The notes beneath the pieces are model-generated. The model was given only the letters and a program-made list of their open reading frames with translations, had not been told where the DNA came from and ran no database searches. Below are positions 49,582 through 59,718 of a DNA stretch of 64,000 bases, one piece after another. This stretch comes from Sphingobacterium sp. B16(2022). Lineage in GTDB: Bacteria > Bacteroidota > Bacteroidia > Sphingobacteriales > Sphingobacteriaceae. How positions within the stretch are numbered: the first letter of the stretch is position 1; every line of letters starts with the position of its first letter. The stretch covers positions 248,001 through 312,000 of the forward strand of contig NZ_JAAUVN010000004.1 in NCBI RefSeq assembly GCF_012030425.1, read 5' to 3'. A program made the translations under genes and the position numbers.

Positions 49582-52500
49582 ATGTTTAATAAATTCATTC
49601 ATAGACCAGTTCTGTCCATCGTCATTTCCTTGATTATTGTGTTTCTTGGAATATTGTCGATGCTCAAACTGCCCATCACGCAATTTCCGTCCATCTCTCC
49701 ACCTAAAGTAAACATAACGGCGGAGTATCCCGGAGCAAATGGCGAGCTGATGGTAAAATCGGTATTGATCCCCCTAGAGCGTGCGATCAATGGTGTACCC
49801 GGCATGAAATACATTACCTCAGATGCAGGTAATGACGGAGAGGCTTCTATTCAGGTTATTTTCAACCTGGGAACAGATCCCAATCTCGCTGCAGTCAATG
49901 TACAAAATAGGGTTTCCTCTGTTATCAATAAATTACCGCCTTTAGTCGTTCGCGAAGGTGTAAAAATAACCCGTGAAGAGTCTAACATGCTCGTCTACGT
50001 CAATTTATTCAGTAAGGATCCCAAAGCCGATCAAAACTTCCTCTTCAACTACGGTGATATCAATATCCTGTCCGAGCTGAAACGGATTGATGGTGTAGGA
50101 GTTGCCGACATTCTAGGTAACAGAGAATATGCCATGCGTATCTGGTTAAAACCAGATCGTATGCTGGCTTACAAAATATCTGCTGATGAAGTACTAAAAG
50201 CACTTGATGAACAAAGTTTGGAAGCTTCTCCTGGTAAAACGGGCGAAAGCTCTGGAAAGAGATCACAAGCATTTGAATATGTACTTAAATATCCAGGTCG
50301 ATTCAATACCAAAGAGGGTTATGAAAACATCATCCTGAAATCAAATCCTAGCGGTGAAGTACTGCGTGTAAAAGATGTTGCTGATGTCGAATTTGGAAGC
50401 TCGATGTATGATATCTATTCTACGCTAAATGGTAGACCTTCCGCAGCAATTGTTATTAAACAGTCTTATGGAAGTAATGCGAGTGATGTTATTAAAAACA
50501 TAAAAAGCAAATTAGCAGAAATCAAAGAAACGAGCTTTCCAAAAGGCATGGATTACGAGATCAGTTATGATGTTTCCAAATTTCTTGATGCATCAATTGA
50601 AAAGGTCATCCATACCCTTCTTGAGGCCTTCGTCCTCGTTGGTATTGTGGTATTTCTGTTTTTAGGAGATTGGAGATCTACCCTTATTCCTGCCATGGCA
50701 GTTCCAGTTTCTTTGATCGGCACATTTGCGTTTATGTCCATGTTTGGAATTACCCTCAATCTCATTACCCTATTTGCACTGGTCATGGCTATTGGGGTTG
50801 TGGTTGATGATGCCATTGTCGTCATTGAGGCTGTACACGCCAAGATGGAGGAAAAAAATCTGTCACCTCTCAAAGCGACGGAAGAAGCGATGCATGAGAT
50901 AAGCGGGGCTATCGTAGCCATCACACTGGTTATGGCGGCAGTATTTATTCCAGTAGCATTCATGTCAGGACCTGTTGGTATCTTTTACAAGCAGTTCTCC
51001 ATTACCATGGCCACAGCCATTATTTTATCTGGTGTGGTTGCGCTAACACTTACACCTGCGCTTTGCGCCATGATCCTAAAAAATGGACATGGACATCCAA
51101 AGAAAAAAACGCCATTAAATAGGTTCTTGACAAGCTTCAATAATCTTTTCACAAAAGGAGCTAATCGTTACCAAGATCTACTTCGTAAGATCGTTAATAA
51201 AAGACTGGTCACATTCGTACTCTTGGCAGCATTTTGTTCTGCGATCTTCTTTTTAAACAATAGCCTACCTTCTGGTTTCATTCCAAATGAAGATCAAGGC
51301 ATGTTTTATGCCATTATTCAAACTCCTCCAGGGTCTACCCTAGAACGTACCAATGAAATTGCCGAAAAACTTCAGGCAATAGGTATGGGAATTGAAGGTG
51401 TAAAATCGATTTCTTCTCTGGCGGGTTATGAAATTCTAACTGAAGGTACTGGAGCTAATACTGGAACCTGTCTGATCAACTTAAAGAGTTGGGAAGACCG
51501 TAAAAACTCTGTTCAGGACGTGATGCACGAACTCGAAGAAAAGTCAAAAGATATTACCGGAGCTACGATTGAATTTTTTGGACCTCCGGCAGTACCCGGA
51601 TACGGTGCCGCAGGTGGATTTGAATTGCGCCTTTTGGATAAAGCAGGTTCTGGTGACTTCAAAAAAATGGAAACTGTAAGTAAAGATCTTGTAAAAGAAT
51701 TGAGTAAACGCCCCGAACTGGCATCTGTCTTTACCTTTTACAGCGCTAGTTTCCCTCAGTTTATGTTGCATATCGACAACGAAAAAGCCGAACAAAAAGG
51801 AGTTACGATCGACAATGCGATGAGTACACTATCCACATTGGTAGGAAGTAATTACGAAACCAGTTTTATCAAATATGATCGGCAGTATAAGGTCATGGTA
51901 CAGGCATTGCCGCAATATCGCGCACAGCCGGATGATATCCTGAAACTGTATGTGAAAAATAATCGGGATGAGATGGTTCCATATGCGGCATTTATGACAT
52001 TGGAAAAAGTATATGGTCTTTCCGAAATTACAAGACACAACATGTACAACTCTTCAGAGATCAGCGGTTCTGCAGCCCCTGGATATAGCAGTGGTGAGGC
52101 GATTAAGGCTGTTACTGAAGTAGCCAAAGCATCCCTTCCAAGAGGATACGGTATCGAATGGGCAGGGATTTCAAAAGATGAAGTTTCCCGCGGAAACGAA
52201 GCGGTCTATATCTTTCTGATCTGTCTTACTTTCGTTTACATGATCTTAGCAGCGCAGTACGAAAGCTTTGTCTTGCCACTTGCAGTTGTACTTTCTTTAC
52301 CTGCAGGTATTTTTGGCGCATACTTCTTACTGAAAGTATTAGGTCTTGAAAACAATATTTATGCGCAGGTAGCCATGGTTATGCTCATTGGTTTGCTCGG
52401 TAAGAATGCGGTACTGATCATTGAATTTGCGGTACAAAAGCACAATGCCGGTAGTTCGGTTCTTGCTGCGGCAATCGAGGGAGCTGGGGTGCGATTCCGT

Positions 52501-52749
52501 CCGATCTTGATGACATCCTTTGCATTTATTGCGGGTCTTATTCCGCTGGTATTTGCTACAGGACCTGGAGCTATTGGAAATAAAACCATAGGAAGTGCTG
52601 CCGCCGGCGGTATGCTCATAGGAACCGTATTTGGTCTACTCATCATACCCGGACTATACTATATTTTCGGAAAAATTGCGTCGAAAAGTAAATTAACGTC
52701 TTACGAAGACGAGAATCCATTATCAGAAGAAATCGATCACAATGTATAA
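49582..52749 (+). CDS. RND multidrug efflux pump, inner-membrane transporter (HAE1 family)
   Basis: Protein of 1055 residues, the AcrB/MexB layout: helix 1 at the N-terminus (FNKFIHRPVLSIVISLIIV), porter domain segments, then helices 2-6 with the proton-relay Asp pair in AIGVVVDDAIVVIEAVH, second porter half (GFIPNEDQGMFYAIIQTPPGSTLERT) and helices 8-12 (GLLGKNAVLIIEFAV with the Lys partner, GVRFRPILMTSFAFIAG). It exports hydrophobic compounds by proton exchange. The TolC-like gene overlaps its end by 8 bp. Homologues are AcrB and MexB; no local regulator is seen. Confidence 0.95.
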   Translation: MFNKFIHRPVLSIVISLIIVFLGILSMLKLPITQFPSISPPKVNITAEYPGANGELMVKSVLIPLERAINGVPGMKYITSDAGNDGEASIQVIFNLGTDPNLAAVNVQNRVSSVINKLPPLVVREGVKITREESNMLVYVNLFSKDPKADQNFLFNYGDINILSELKRIDGVGVADILGNREYAMRIWLKPDRMLAYKISADEVLKALDEQSLEASPGKTGESSGKRSQAFEYVLKYPGRFNTKEGYENIILKSNPSGEVLRVKDVADVEFGSSMYDIYSTLNGRPSAAIVIKQSYGSNASDVIKNIKSKLAEIKETSFPKGMDYEISYDVSKFLDASIEKVIHTLLEAFVLVGIVVFLFLGDWRSTLIPAMAVPVSLIGTFAFMSMFGITLNLITLFALVMAIGVVVDDAIVVIEAVHAKMEEKNLSPLKATEEAMHEISGAIVAITLVMAAVFIPVAFMSGPVGIFYKQFSITMATAIILSGVVALTLTPALCAMILKNGHGHPKKKTPLNRFLTSFNNLFTKGANRYQDLLRKIVNKRLVTFVLLAAFCSAIFFLNNSLPSGFIPNEDQGMFYAIIQTPPGSTLERTNEIAEKLQAIGMGIEGVKSISSLAGYEILTEGTGANTGTCLINLKSWEDRKNSVQDVMHELEEKSKDITGATIEFFGPPAVPGYGAAGGFELRLLDKAGSGDFKKMETVSKDLVKELSKRPELASVFTFYSASFPQFMLHIDNEKAEQKGVTIDNAMSTLSTLVGSNYETSFIKYDRQYKVMVQALPQYRAQPDDILKLYVKNNRDEMVPYAAFMTLEKVYGLSEITRHNMYNSSEISGSAAPGYSSGEAIKAVTEVAKASLPRGYGIEWAGISKDEVSRGNEAVYIFLICLTFVYMILAAQYESFVLPLAVVLSLPAGIFGAYFLLKVLGLENNIYAQVAMVMLIGLLGKNAVLIIEFAVQKHNAGSSVLAAAIEGAGVRFRPILMTSFAFIAGLIPLVFATGPGAIGNKTIGSAAAGGMLIGTVFGLLIIPGLYYIFGKIASKSKLTSYEDENPLSEEIDHNV

Positions 52750-54187
52750 TATTAAGATAAGAAAGTGGATCGGAATAGCCGTTATGTGCTTTATAGTCGC
52801 AAGCTGTAAAGTACCCGCTATTCCAATTGTAAAAGAGAACAAGGTACTTCCTGTAGCGTTTAATGACTCGACAGCTTCATCTCAAGACAGTTCAAACATG
52901 ATTGTTACGCCATGGCGTGACTTCTTTTCAGATCATTACCTGAGCAGTCTGATTGATACAGCTTTGAAAAACAATCAGGAGCTTATGATCACTTTGCAAG
53001 AGATAGAAATTGCGAAGAGCGAAGTTCGGTTTAAACAGGGACAATTACTTCCTACTGTTGAAGCGAGAATCGGAAGCGGTGTCGAAAAAGTTGGACGCTA
53101 TACAAGTCAGGGTGCAGGGGATGCGAGTACTGATATCGCACCCGGAAAGAAATTCCCTGATCCGCTCATGAATTATGAAGCTGCTCTTACCGGAAACTGG
53201 GAAATAGACATCTGGGGTAAATTGCATGATCAAAAAAAGGCCGCTATAGCCCGCTACCTCTCCACGATGGAAGGGAAAAACTTTGTTTTGACAAATTTAG
53301 TTGCTGAAGTGGCCAACAGCTACTACGAGTTACTTGCTTTAGATAACCAACTCGACGTCGTACAAGAAACTATCAAGCTCCAAAAAAGTGCATTAGAGGT
53401 TATCCAAGCACAAAAAGAGGCCGCAAGATCAACCGAACTTGCGGTTCAGAAATTCAAAGCTGAAATGCTCAATTCGCAAAGCTTAGCGTACGAGATTAAG
53501 CAGGATATTCAGGAAACTGAAAATAGGGTTAATCTTTTATTGGGACGATTTGCGCAAAAGATCCCACGGGATAAGAACAGCTTTCTAACGATGATATCAC
53601 CTGCAGTTCATAGTGGTATTCCTTCCCAGTTATTAGCCAATAGAGCAGATATCAGAAAAGCAGAATTGGATCTAGCGGCTGCAAAATTGGATGTTAAAGT
53701 TGCCCGTGCAGAATTCTATCCCTCTTTTAACATTTCTGCAACTTTAGGTTTAGAGGCCTTCAAACCCTCCTATTTTGTAAAAATGCCCGAGTCTATGTTA
53801 TATTCTCTTGCTGGAGAACTTGCCATGCCTTTGATAAATAAAAATGGTATTAAAGCTGAATTTAGCAAGGCTAGTGCACTGCAGCTACAAGCGATGTACA
53901 ACTATCAGCAGACGATATTAAGTGCTTATGCCGAGGTTTCAAACCATCTTTCCAAGATCAGCAATCTGCAAAAAAGCTATGATCTTAAATCACAGCAGGT
54001 AGACGCTTTAACAAAATCAAACGATATCTCTAATGATTTGTTTAAGTCTGCCCGGGTTGATTATTTCGAAGTACTGATGACCCAGAGAGATGCATTAGAA
54101 GCAAAGTTAGAGCTGATTAAAACAAAAAAAGATCAGTTGAATACTGTCGCAAATACCTATCGTGACCTTGGCGGGGGTTGGAAATAA
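52742..54187 (+). CDS. RND efflux outer-membrane lipoprotein channel (TolC/NodT family)
   Basis: Protein of 481 residues with a lipoprotein signal (lipobox FIVASC). The two TolC-like repeats of long helices and barrel strands are visible: WRDFFSDHYLSSLIDTALKNNQELMITL, GNWEIDIWGKLHDQKKAAIARYL, then RADIRKAELDLAAAKLDVKVARAEFYPSFNISATLGL and DYFEVLMTQRDALEAKLELIKTK. It closes the tripartite pump, coupled to the transporter gene by an 8-bp overlap. A terminator follows 30 bp behind. Confidence 0.93.
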   Translation: MYNIKIRKWIGIAVMCFIVASCKVPAIPIVKENKVLPVAFNDSTASSQDSSNMIVTPWRDFFSDHYLSSLIDTALKNNQELMITLQEIEIAKSEVRFKQGQLLPTVEARIGSGVEKVGRYTSQGAGDASTDIAPGKKFPDPLMNYEAALTGNWEIDIWGKLHDQKKAAIARYLSTMEGKNFVLTNLVAEVANSYYELLALDNQLDVVQETIKLQKSALEVIQAQKEAARSTELAVQKFKAEMLNSQSLAYEIKQDIQETENRVNLLLGRFAQKIPRDKNSFLTMISPAVHSGIPSQLLANRADIRKAELDLAAAKLDVKVARAEFYPSFNISATLGLEAFKPSYFVKMPESMLYSLAGELAMPLINKNGIKAEFSKASALQLQAMYNYQQTILSAYAEVSNHLSKISNLQKSYDLKSQQVDALTKSNDISNDLFKSARVDYFEVLMTQRDALEAKLELIKTKKDQLNTVANTYRDLGGGWK

Positions 54188-54216
54188 GATGAATATTTAA
54201 GGTAAAAAAGCAGACA

Positions 54217-54259
54217 TTAAGGGGCTTACAGTTAATCTGTAGGCCCTTTTGCTTTATAG
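54217..54259 (+). terminator. Intrinsic terminator of the RND operon
   Basis: AAGGGGCTTACAG pairs with CTGTAGGCCCTTTT (one G-T), loop TTAAT, then a T-rich run. Confidence 0.82.
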
Positions 54260-54428
54260 TTTTTTATCATGAAATTAAGAGCCACTTCTCTTCTCCAACT
54301 ACGACGCTGTTTTATTGTGCTTCAGCAATAATTTTTAAAACTTTAAAAGCAAAAAACAGTTTATAGTAGAAACTATTGATTAAATTCAATAAAGGTTTAG
54401 AAAAAGTTAATTTACTAATACTAACGCT

Positions 54429-56153
54429 ATGTGGAAGAAATACAATATAAACATCATCTTTTTTGCTTTGATCTTTACAGGTTGTAAAAGCACTAAGAAT
54501 GATGCGGACATCCTCTATTACGGAGGTCCGATCTTAACCATGGAAGACGGTAATCCTCAAGTAGAAGCGCTTGCTATTAAGGATGGGAAAATTCTTTTTG
54601 CAGGTACGAAGAAAGAAGCCATGAATTATGCTGGTTCTAAAACCGCTGAAGTAGATTTAGAAAACAAAACGTTAATGCCCGGATTTATTGATGCACATAG
54701 TCATGTTACTTCGCGAGCAGGCATGTCTCAGGCTGTTGACCTTTCTCCAACTCCTTACGGTACAGTAAACAGTATTGCAGAACTGCAGACCACACTAAAG
54801 GATTATATCAAAAAACATCAGCTGGATCCAACTACTCCAGTGATGGGGAATGGATATGACGACGCGATTATTAGTGAGCATAGACATCCTACACGTGCTG
54901 AACTGGATGCTGTAAGTACAACAAATCCCATAATCGTGATTCACACTTCAGGTCATGCCAGCGTTATCAATACGGCTATGTTCAAGTTACTACAGATTCC
55001 TGAAGATGCTAAAGATCCGCAGGGAGGACATTACGGACGCGATCCAAAAACCCATAGTCTAAATGGGAAATTGGAAGAAAATGCCAGTTTCACAGCACTA
55101 ATAAAGTTAACCTCACTTTTACCAAAGCCGACCGAAACAGATGGTTTATCACAGTCCCTTAAAGATTTTTTAGCGGCGCAGGATGAATGGTTTAGTTATG
55201 GACAAACCACGATATGTGATGGTCGAACTATGGGTGTAGGACTTACCTTACTTCGAGAAGCAGCGGCCAAGAAGCTAATAAAGGCAGATATCGTTTATTT
55301 TCCTGATTTTGAAGCCAACAAAAAGGAGTGGGAATCATTTTTACCACATTACATGAAATATGAAAATAACCTCAAATTTGGAGGTTTCAAATTTTCGGAT
55401 GACGGCTCTCCACAAGGTAAAACAGCTTGGTTGACACAACCCTACTTAGTTCCTCCTGAAGGACAAAACAAAGATTATAAAGGCTTCCCAATTTTTACGG
55501 ATGAAGTTCTTTATGAAGATTTAAAAACGATTTTCTCAAAAAACATCACCGCTCAGCTACATGTGAACGGCGATGCCGCTATTGATCAGGCACTGCGTGT
55601 AATAGGAAAATTAAAAGAAGAAGGTATTTATAAACCGGAAATCCGTGCCACACTCATTCATGTGCAAAATAGCAGACCTGACCATATTGCCAAAATTAAA
55701 GAAGTGGGTGTCATACCTTCATACTTCTCTGGGCATGTTTATTTATGGGGTGATTGGCATTATAGCAGTGTCTTCGGGCCTGAAAGAGCTGCTTTTATAA
55801 GTCCTGCAAACGCTGCAAAAAATGCTGGTATCACATTTACCATACACCATGATGCTCCTGTAACGCCACCGGATCTGATAACAGGTGTATATTCTGCTGT
55901 CAATAGAATAACACGCTCGGGTATGGTCCTGGGTTCAGATCAACGTATTCCGGTTATCGATGCGCTAAAAGCGATCACCATCAATGCCGCTTATCAATAC
56001 CAAGAAGAGGATATAAAGGGTTCATTAAAAGCAGGAAAACTTGCAGATCTTGTTATTTTAAATAAAGATCCTTTGACCATTGATCCGAAAGAATTACGCT
56101 CTGTTCAGGTCATAGAAACAATCAAGGAAGGTAAGACAGTATTTAAACGATAG
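54429..56153 (+). CDS. Amidohydrolase-family lipoprotein (YtcJ-like)
   Basis: Protein of 574 residues with a lipoprotein signal (lipobox IFTGC, Cys19), so it is exported. The TIM-barrel amidohydrolase motifs follow: PGFIDAHSHV (His90, His92), a middle HTSGHASVINTAMF, QLHVNGDAAIDQALRV and HHDAPVTPPDLITGVYSAVNR, then KAGKLADLVILNKDP. These match the metal-dependent amidohydrolase 3 group (YtcJ, exoenzyme regulatory protein AepA). The natural substrate, an amide or related compound, is not known. The next gene, 27 bp on, is an outer-membrane protein of the MetA type. Confidence 0.86.
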   Translation: MWKKYNINIIFFALIFTGCKSTKNDADILYYGGPILTMEDGNPQVEALAIKDGKILFAGTKKEAMNYAGSKTAEVDLENKTLMPGFIDAHSHVTSRAGMSQAVDLSPTPYGTVNSIAELQTTLKDYIKKHQLDPTTPVMGNGYDDAIISEHRHPTRAELDAVSTTNPIIVIHTSGHASVINTAMFKLLQIPEDAKDPQGGHYGRDPKTHSLNGKLEENASFTALIKLTSLLPKPTETDGLSQSLKDFLAAQDEWFSYGQTTICDGRTMGVGLTLLREAAAKKLIKADIVYFPDFEANKKEWESFLPHYMKYENNLKFGGFKFSDDGSPQGKTAWLTQPYLVPPEGQNKDYKGFPIFTDEVLYEDLKTIFSKNITAQLHVNGDAAIDQALRVIGKLKEEGIYKPEIRATLIHVQNSRPDHIAKIKEVGVIPSYFSGHVYLWGDWHYSSVFGPERAAFISPANAAKNAGITFTIHHDAPVTPPDLITGVYSAVNRITRSGMVLGSDQRIPVIDALKAITINAAYQYQEEDIKGSLKAGKLADLVILNKDPLTIDPKELRSVQVIETIKEGKTVFKR

Positions 56154-56180
56154 CTACGCATATTAAGAAAACTTATACCA

Positions 56181-57146
56181 ATGAAAAGAATAATCAATTT
56201 ATTACTGTTGCTATTTGTAAGTACCAGTAGCTTTGCTCAAGGACATTACAATGGTTCATCCTTTAATCCAAATGATTATTTTGCCCCACATGCGGGCTTT
56301 ATCATTCCGGTATGGTATGGCTATGCCAATATGAACTATTATAATAAGCAGGGGAATAAATCGGATCAGCTGATCAATCCGACACCGAACAATCCGACGA
56401 CTCTTAATATCGAGCAAAATGTCAAGACCCATTCATTTATCTTAATGGCTATTTATGGCGGCAAAGGTAAAATCTTAAATGCAGACTGGGGTATGATGAT
56501 CATTCCAACCCTTAATAGCCCCACGGCAAGCATTGCTTTAGATTATTATTCGCAACAGACAGGCGCTGGCCGTTATAACTTCACCAATAAAAGTCTTGGT
56601 TTTGGTGATATGTATATCCAGCCGATCTGGCTCTCATGGAAAGATGGAAAATTCAAATATGCGTTAAATTACGGCGTGTGGGCTCCCACCGGAAAATATG
56701 AACACAATAGTTTAGACAACGGCGGTCATGGTTACTGGTCTCACAATATTCGAGGGGCTTTACAATACAAACCGCAACCCAAAATCAATCTGAGTATTGC
56801 GCCAACATTCGAGATCAATCAATGGCAAAAAGATACTGACTTCAAAGAGGGAAGCCATCTTACTGTCGATCTCGGAGGTTCTTATCTGCTCAACAGCCGT
56901 GGCGATGAAGTTGGTGTATTCGGTCACTACACCAAACAGGTTTCCGATGATAAAGGAACTGAAGGTAGTTTCTTGTCAGATCAGACAGCAGGAGTTGGTG
57001 GCTTTGTTTCCTACTGGATTGTACCTAAAAAAATTGGAGCAATGGCACGTATAACCCAGAACTTTGCAACAGAAAGCCGATTCGGAGGTATGGCTGTACA
57101 GGCTGGTGTTAATATTTTAATACCTTCAAAAAGTGCATCTCACTAG
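56181..57146 (+). CDS. MetA-pathway-like transporter outer-membrane protein
   Basis: Protein of 321 residues with a signal peptide (about 1-20, ending SFAQ). The mature part is a beta-barrel of aromatic-rich strands: HAGFIIPVWYGYANMNYYN, GDMYIQPIWLSWKDGKFKYALNYGVWAPTG and FEINQWQKDTDFKEGSHLTVDLGGSY, ending with AVQAGVNILIPS. This resembles the phenol-degradation MetA-like outer-membrane family, proposed to admit aromatic or hydrophobic compounds. Its pairing with a secreted amidohydrolase suggests substrate uptake, by context only. A terminator follows. Confidence 0.78.
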   Translation: MKRIINLLLLLFVSTSSFAQGHYNGSSFNPNDYFAPHAGFIIPVWYGYANMNYYNKQGNKSDQLINPTPNNPTTLNIEQNVKTHSFILMAIYGGKGKILNADWGMMIIPTLNSPTASIALDYYSQQTGAGRYNFTNKSLGFGDMYIQPIWLSWKDGKFKYALNYGVWAPTGKYEHNSLDNGGHGYWSHNIRGALQYKPQPKINLSIAPTFEINQWQKDTDFKEGSHLTVDLGGSYLLNSRGDEVGVFGHYTKQVSDDKGTEGSFLSDQTAGVGGFVSYWIVPKKIGAMARITQNFATESRFGGMAVQAGVNILIPSKSASH

Positions 57147-57493
57147 ATAATTTGAATCCGGATTGACGATACTATCGCCTTAAAGGATCTATTTGTAAAA
57201 AAGTGATTGAACAAAAGGTTGAACAGGTGATTTCTATCCCGTTCAACCTTTTTTATTAATATACTCTTGATCGTTAAAAAACGTAATCAATTTTATACCT
57301 TCTTATCATGTTACACAGGGAACAACGAGACTGATCTATTAAAACATAGACTAAGATTATATTTGGTTTTACACGGACATATAATGGACGGATTAGGGAT
57401 CGGAGAATGTTGTAATTTATTGCAAATTAATAATAAAATAAACATTTTGACCAGTTCTTTGTTTTCTCTTAATAAACCCTAAACCAACAAATT
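57147..57493. other. 347-bp intergenic region
   Basis: Holds the terminator at 57213-57256. A 71-codon frame starting with TTG just after the hairpin has no signal peptide, family likeness or initiation signal and is not taken as a gene. Nothing else was recognised. Confidence 0.55.
57213..57256 (+). terminator. Intrinsic terminator after the MetA-like gene
   Basis: AAAAGGTTGAAC pairs with GTTCAACCTTTT (perfect 12 bp, 16-nt loop), then a T-run. Confidence 0.88.
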
Positions 57494-58855
57494 ATGCCTG
57501 ATTTCAACCTGAACCGTAGAAAATTTATTCAAGGTGCTACTGCTGTTTTAACTTTATCTGCTCTACAAGCAAAAGGGGTTTCCTCTACAAGTACACTTAA
57601 AAATATGCGGGTCGGATTGATTGGAGCAGGTTGGTACGGGAAAAGCGATCTATTTAGACTCATGCAGGTACGCGATATTGATGTTGTAGCAATCTGTGAT
57701 GTGGACAGCAAACATCTGGAAGAAGCTGGAAAATTGATCAGTGAACGCCAAATATCCAGAAAAGTACCAAAACTTTACAAAGATTACAGAGCAATGCTCG
57801 ACGCACATAAACTGGATCTGGTACTCATCGGAACTCCCGATCACTGGCATGCGCAACAAGCAATCGACACCATACGTTCAGGGGCACATCTTTATCTCCA
57901 AAAACCCATTAGCATTGATGTTCTTGAAGGCGAAGCGATACTGAGCACAGCAAGAAAACACAATAAAAAAGTACAGGTAGGTACACAGAGAAGAAGTACA
58001 GCCCACCTTATAGATGCTAAAAAAAGCATCATAGATCAAGGACTGCTTGGTAAAATATCACATGTCGAGATGTGCTGTTATTATCATATGCGTAAAAATG
58101 GAAATCCTGCAGTAGAACCTGTTCCTGACTTTCTGGATTATGAAATGTGGACAGGCCCCGCTCCATTGCGTCCTTATGATGGTTTACCACATGGTGGCTG
58201 GTGGCGCACTTTCATGGAGTATGGTAATGGTATTACCGGCGATATGGGTATGCATATGTTCGACACTGTTCGTTGGCTTTTAGGACTTAAATGGCCAGAA
58301 AAGATTACTTCAACAGGCGGTATATTTGTGCAAAAAGGCGGAAAATCCAATATTGTGGATACGCAGACTGCTATATTTGAATATCCTGACTTAAATTGCG
58401 TTTGGCAGATGCGGTCCTGGGGAACTCCTGCAGATCCAGAATACCCTTGGGCATTTGTTATCTATGGAGAAAAAGGTACTTTAAAAGGCAGTGTCATGAA
58501 ATATGAGTTTATTCCTGTTGGTAAGGGAGAGCGTATTGCGATGGATGTTGTTTATGAGAAAGAAAAATTTCCCGCAGATCTCAATGAACCCAGAATCGAA
58601 CTGCACACCGCTCCTGCTACCCGCCAACATATGCTGAATCTTTTATCTGCGATTGAAAATGACCATCTCCCTATTGCTGATATTGAAGAAGGACATATCT
58701 CAACAGCAAGTTGTATTCTGGCCAATCTATCCATGTTATTGAACAGACCATTGGTCTACGACCCTATTAAAAAAATATGCATTGATGATCCTGAAGCAAC
58801 CAAATTATTAAGAAGACCTTATCGGGCACCTTGGAAACATCCGTTTTTGGGATAA
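57494..58855 (+). CDS. Tat-exported Gfo/Idh/MocA-family oxidoreductase
   Basis: Protein of 453 residues with a twin-arginine signal (LNRRKFIQGATAVLTLSAL), so it is folded before export to the periplasm. The Rossmann domain begins RVGLIGAGWYGKSDLFRLM; catalytic Lys is in LYLQKPISIDV, and GDMGMHMFDTVRWLLGLKWP and the C-terminal Gfo fold follow. Family members oxidise sugars or related compounds with a tightly bound NAD(P). In Bacteroidota such exported forms are common glycosidase-like partners. The substrate is not known. It stands 340 bp after the MetA-like gene, across a terminator. Confidence 0.88.
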   Translation: MPDFNLNRRKFIQGATAVLTLSALQAKGVSSTSTLKNMRVGLIGAGWYGKSDLFRLMQVRDIDVVAICDVDSKHLEEAGKLISERQISRKVPKLYKDYRAMLDAHKLDLVLIGTPDHWHAQQAIDTIRSGAHLYLQKPISIDVLEGEAILSTARKHNKKVQVGTQRRSTAHLIDAKKSIIDQGLLGKISHVEMCCYYHMRKNGNPAVEPVPDFLDYEMWTGPAPLRPYDGLPHGGWWRTFMEYGNGITGDMGMHMFDTVRWLLGLKWPEKITSTGGIFVQKGGKSNIVDTQTAIFEYPDLNCVWQMRSWGTPADPEYPWAFVIYGEKGTLKGSVMKYEFIPVGKGERIAMDVVYEKEKFPADLNEPRIELHTAPATRQHMLNLLSAIENDHLPIADIEEGHISTASCILANLSMLLNRPLVYDPIKKICIDDPEATKLLRRPYRAPWKHPFLG

Positions 58856-58886
58856 AGTAAGAGATCTTAATTCTCCAAAAAAAGAT

Positions 58887-59666
58887 TTACGGTTGAGATA
58901 GAAACCCTAGATCAGTTGCTTTTTTTATCAGACTTGCAACACTGTGACAGCCTATTTTCCGAAATATGTTTTTGCGATGTGTACGGCAGGTATTTGAAGT
59001 TATGCCCAAAATATCAGCGATCTTATCACTTGAAAGTCCTTTTGAAATGTAGCAGATGATTTCTTTTTCACTCACAGTAAGATTTAGTTCCGAAGCACTG
59101 TTTTTTTTAGTGTCCACTATTGAGATTTGGCGAAATTCAGTATTGCCATTTATACCCATAATAGTCACAACATGATTGTTCACCTTAGTGACATGTTCAA
59201 TGTCTGTATGAATATTCAAACTTTTGACAATTCTAAATTTGCTATCGACCGCGACGCAAATAGATTGATGGTAAAACAATCGATATGTTCCATCTGAAAT
59301 TTGCATACGGAAACAATAGCAACATTTAAGCGATCGTATGTACTCTATACCGATACTCACAATATATCGATGAGCAGCCTCCTCTGCCCTAATAACAAAT
59401 TCAATATCATCAGGATGGATTAAATCAATGATCTCTTGTAACGACTCGGGCATTTTCTTCATTCCATGCACCTTGAGCATATTCTTATGCTGGTTGGATA
59501 GCGTTTGTCTAGGGCTATCCACAAAGTAATAATAATAATCACCCGTATATAGGAAATCGGCAATGAGGTCAATCAGATTGAGATGCTGATGCATTCCTTT
59601 TTCAGAAATGAGCAATTCCGCATAACCATCCGTTGTGATCAACATCCTATTATTCTTATTTTTCAT
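58887..59666 (-). CDS. LuxR-type transcriptional regulator with PAS-like sensor region
   Basis: Protein of 259 residues. The C-terminus (about 190-255) is a LuxR/GerE helix-turn-helix: LTVSEKEIICYISKGLSSDKIADILGITSNTCRTHRKNIFRKI, well kept. The N-terminal 180 residues, with PRQTLSNQHKNMLKVHG and IIDLIHPDDIEFVIRAEEAAHRY, look like a PAS fold; the signal is unknown. This layout is widespread in Bacteroidota as single regulators without a receiver domain. It lies next to the secreted-protein run at 59719-63867 on the same strand and could control it or the Gfo/Idh gene; this is not shown. Confidence 0.85.
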   Translation of the reverse strand: MKNKNNRMLITTDGYAELLISEKGMHQHLNLIDLIADFLYTGDYYYYFVDSPRQTLSNQHKNMLKVHGMKKMPESLQEIIDLIHPDDIEFVIRAEEAAHRYIVSIGIEYIRSLKCCYCFRMQISDGTYRLFYHQSICVAVDSKFRIVKSLNIHTDIEHVTKVNNHVVTIMGINGNTEFRQISIVDTKKNSASELNLTVSEKEIICYISKGLSSDKIADILGITSNTCRTHRKNIFRKIGCHSVASLIKKATDLGFLSQP

Positions 59667-59718
59667 CTATAGTGCATTTGGTACTCTGACTTTCTGAAAA
59701 TGTAGTATTACTAGGGTG

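Noticed and set aside
50565..50963. 132-codon minus-strand frame inside the RND pump gene
   Set aside because: It is antisense to conserved transmembrane sequence; Ala/Thr/Met-rich translation is typical for a shadow of a GC-richer coding frame.
57267..57482. 71-codon plus-strand frame between the MetA-like gene and the Gfo/Idh gene
   Set aside because: Starts with TTG directly behind a terminator, has no signal peptide or recognisable domain, and its composition looks random.
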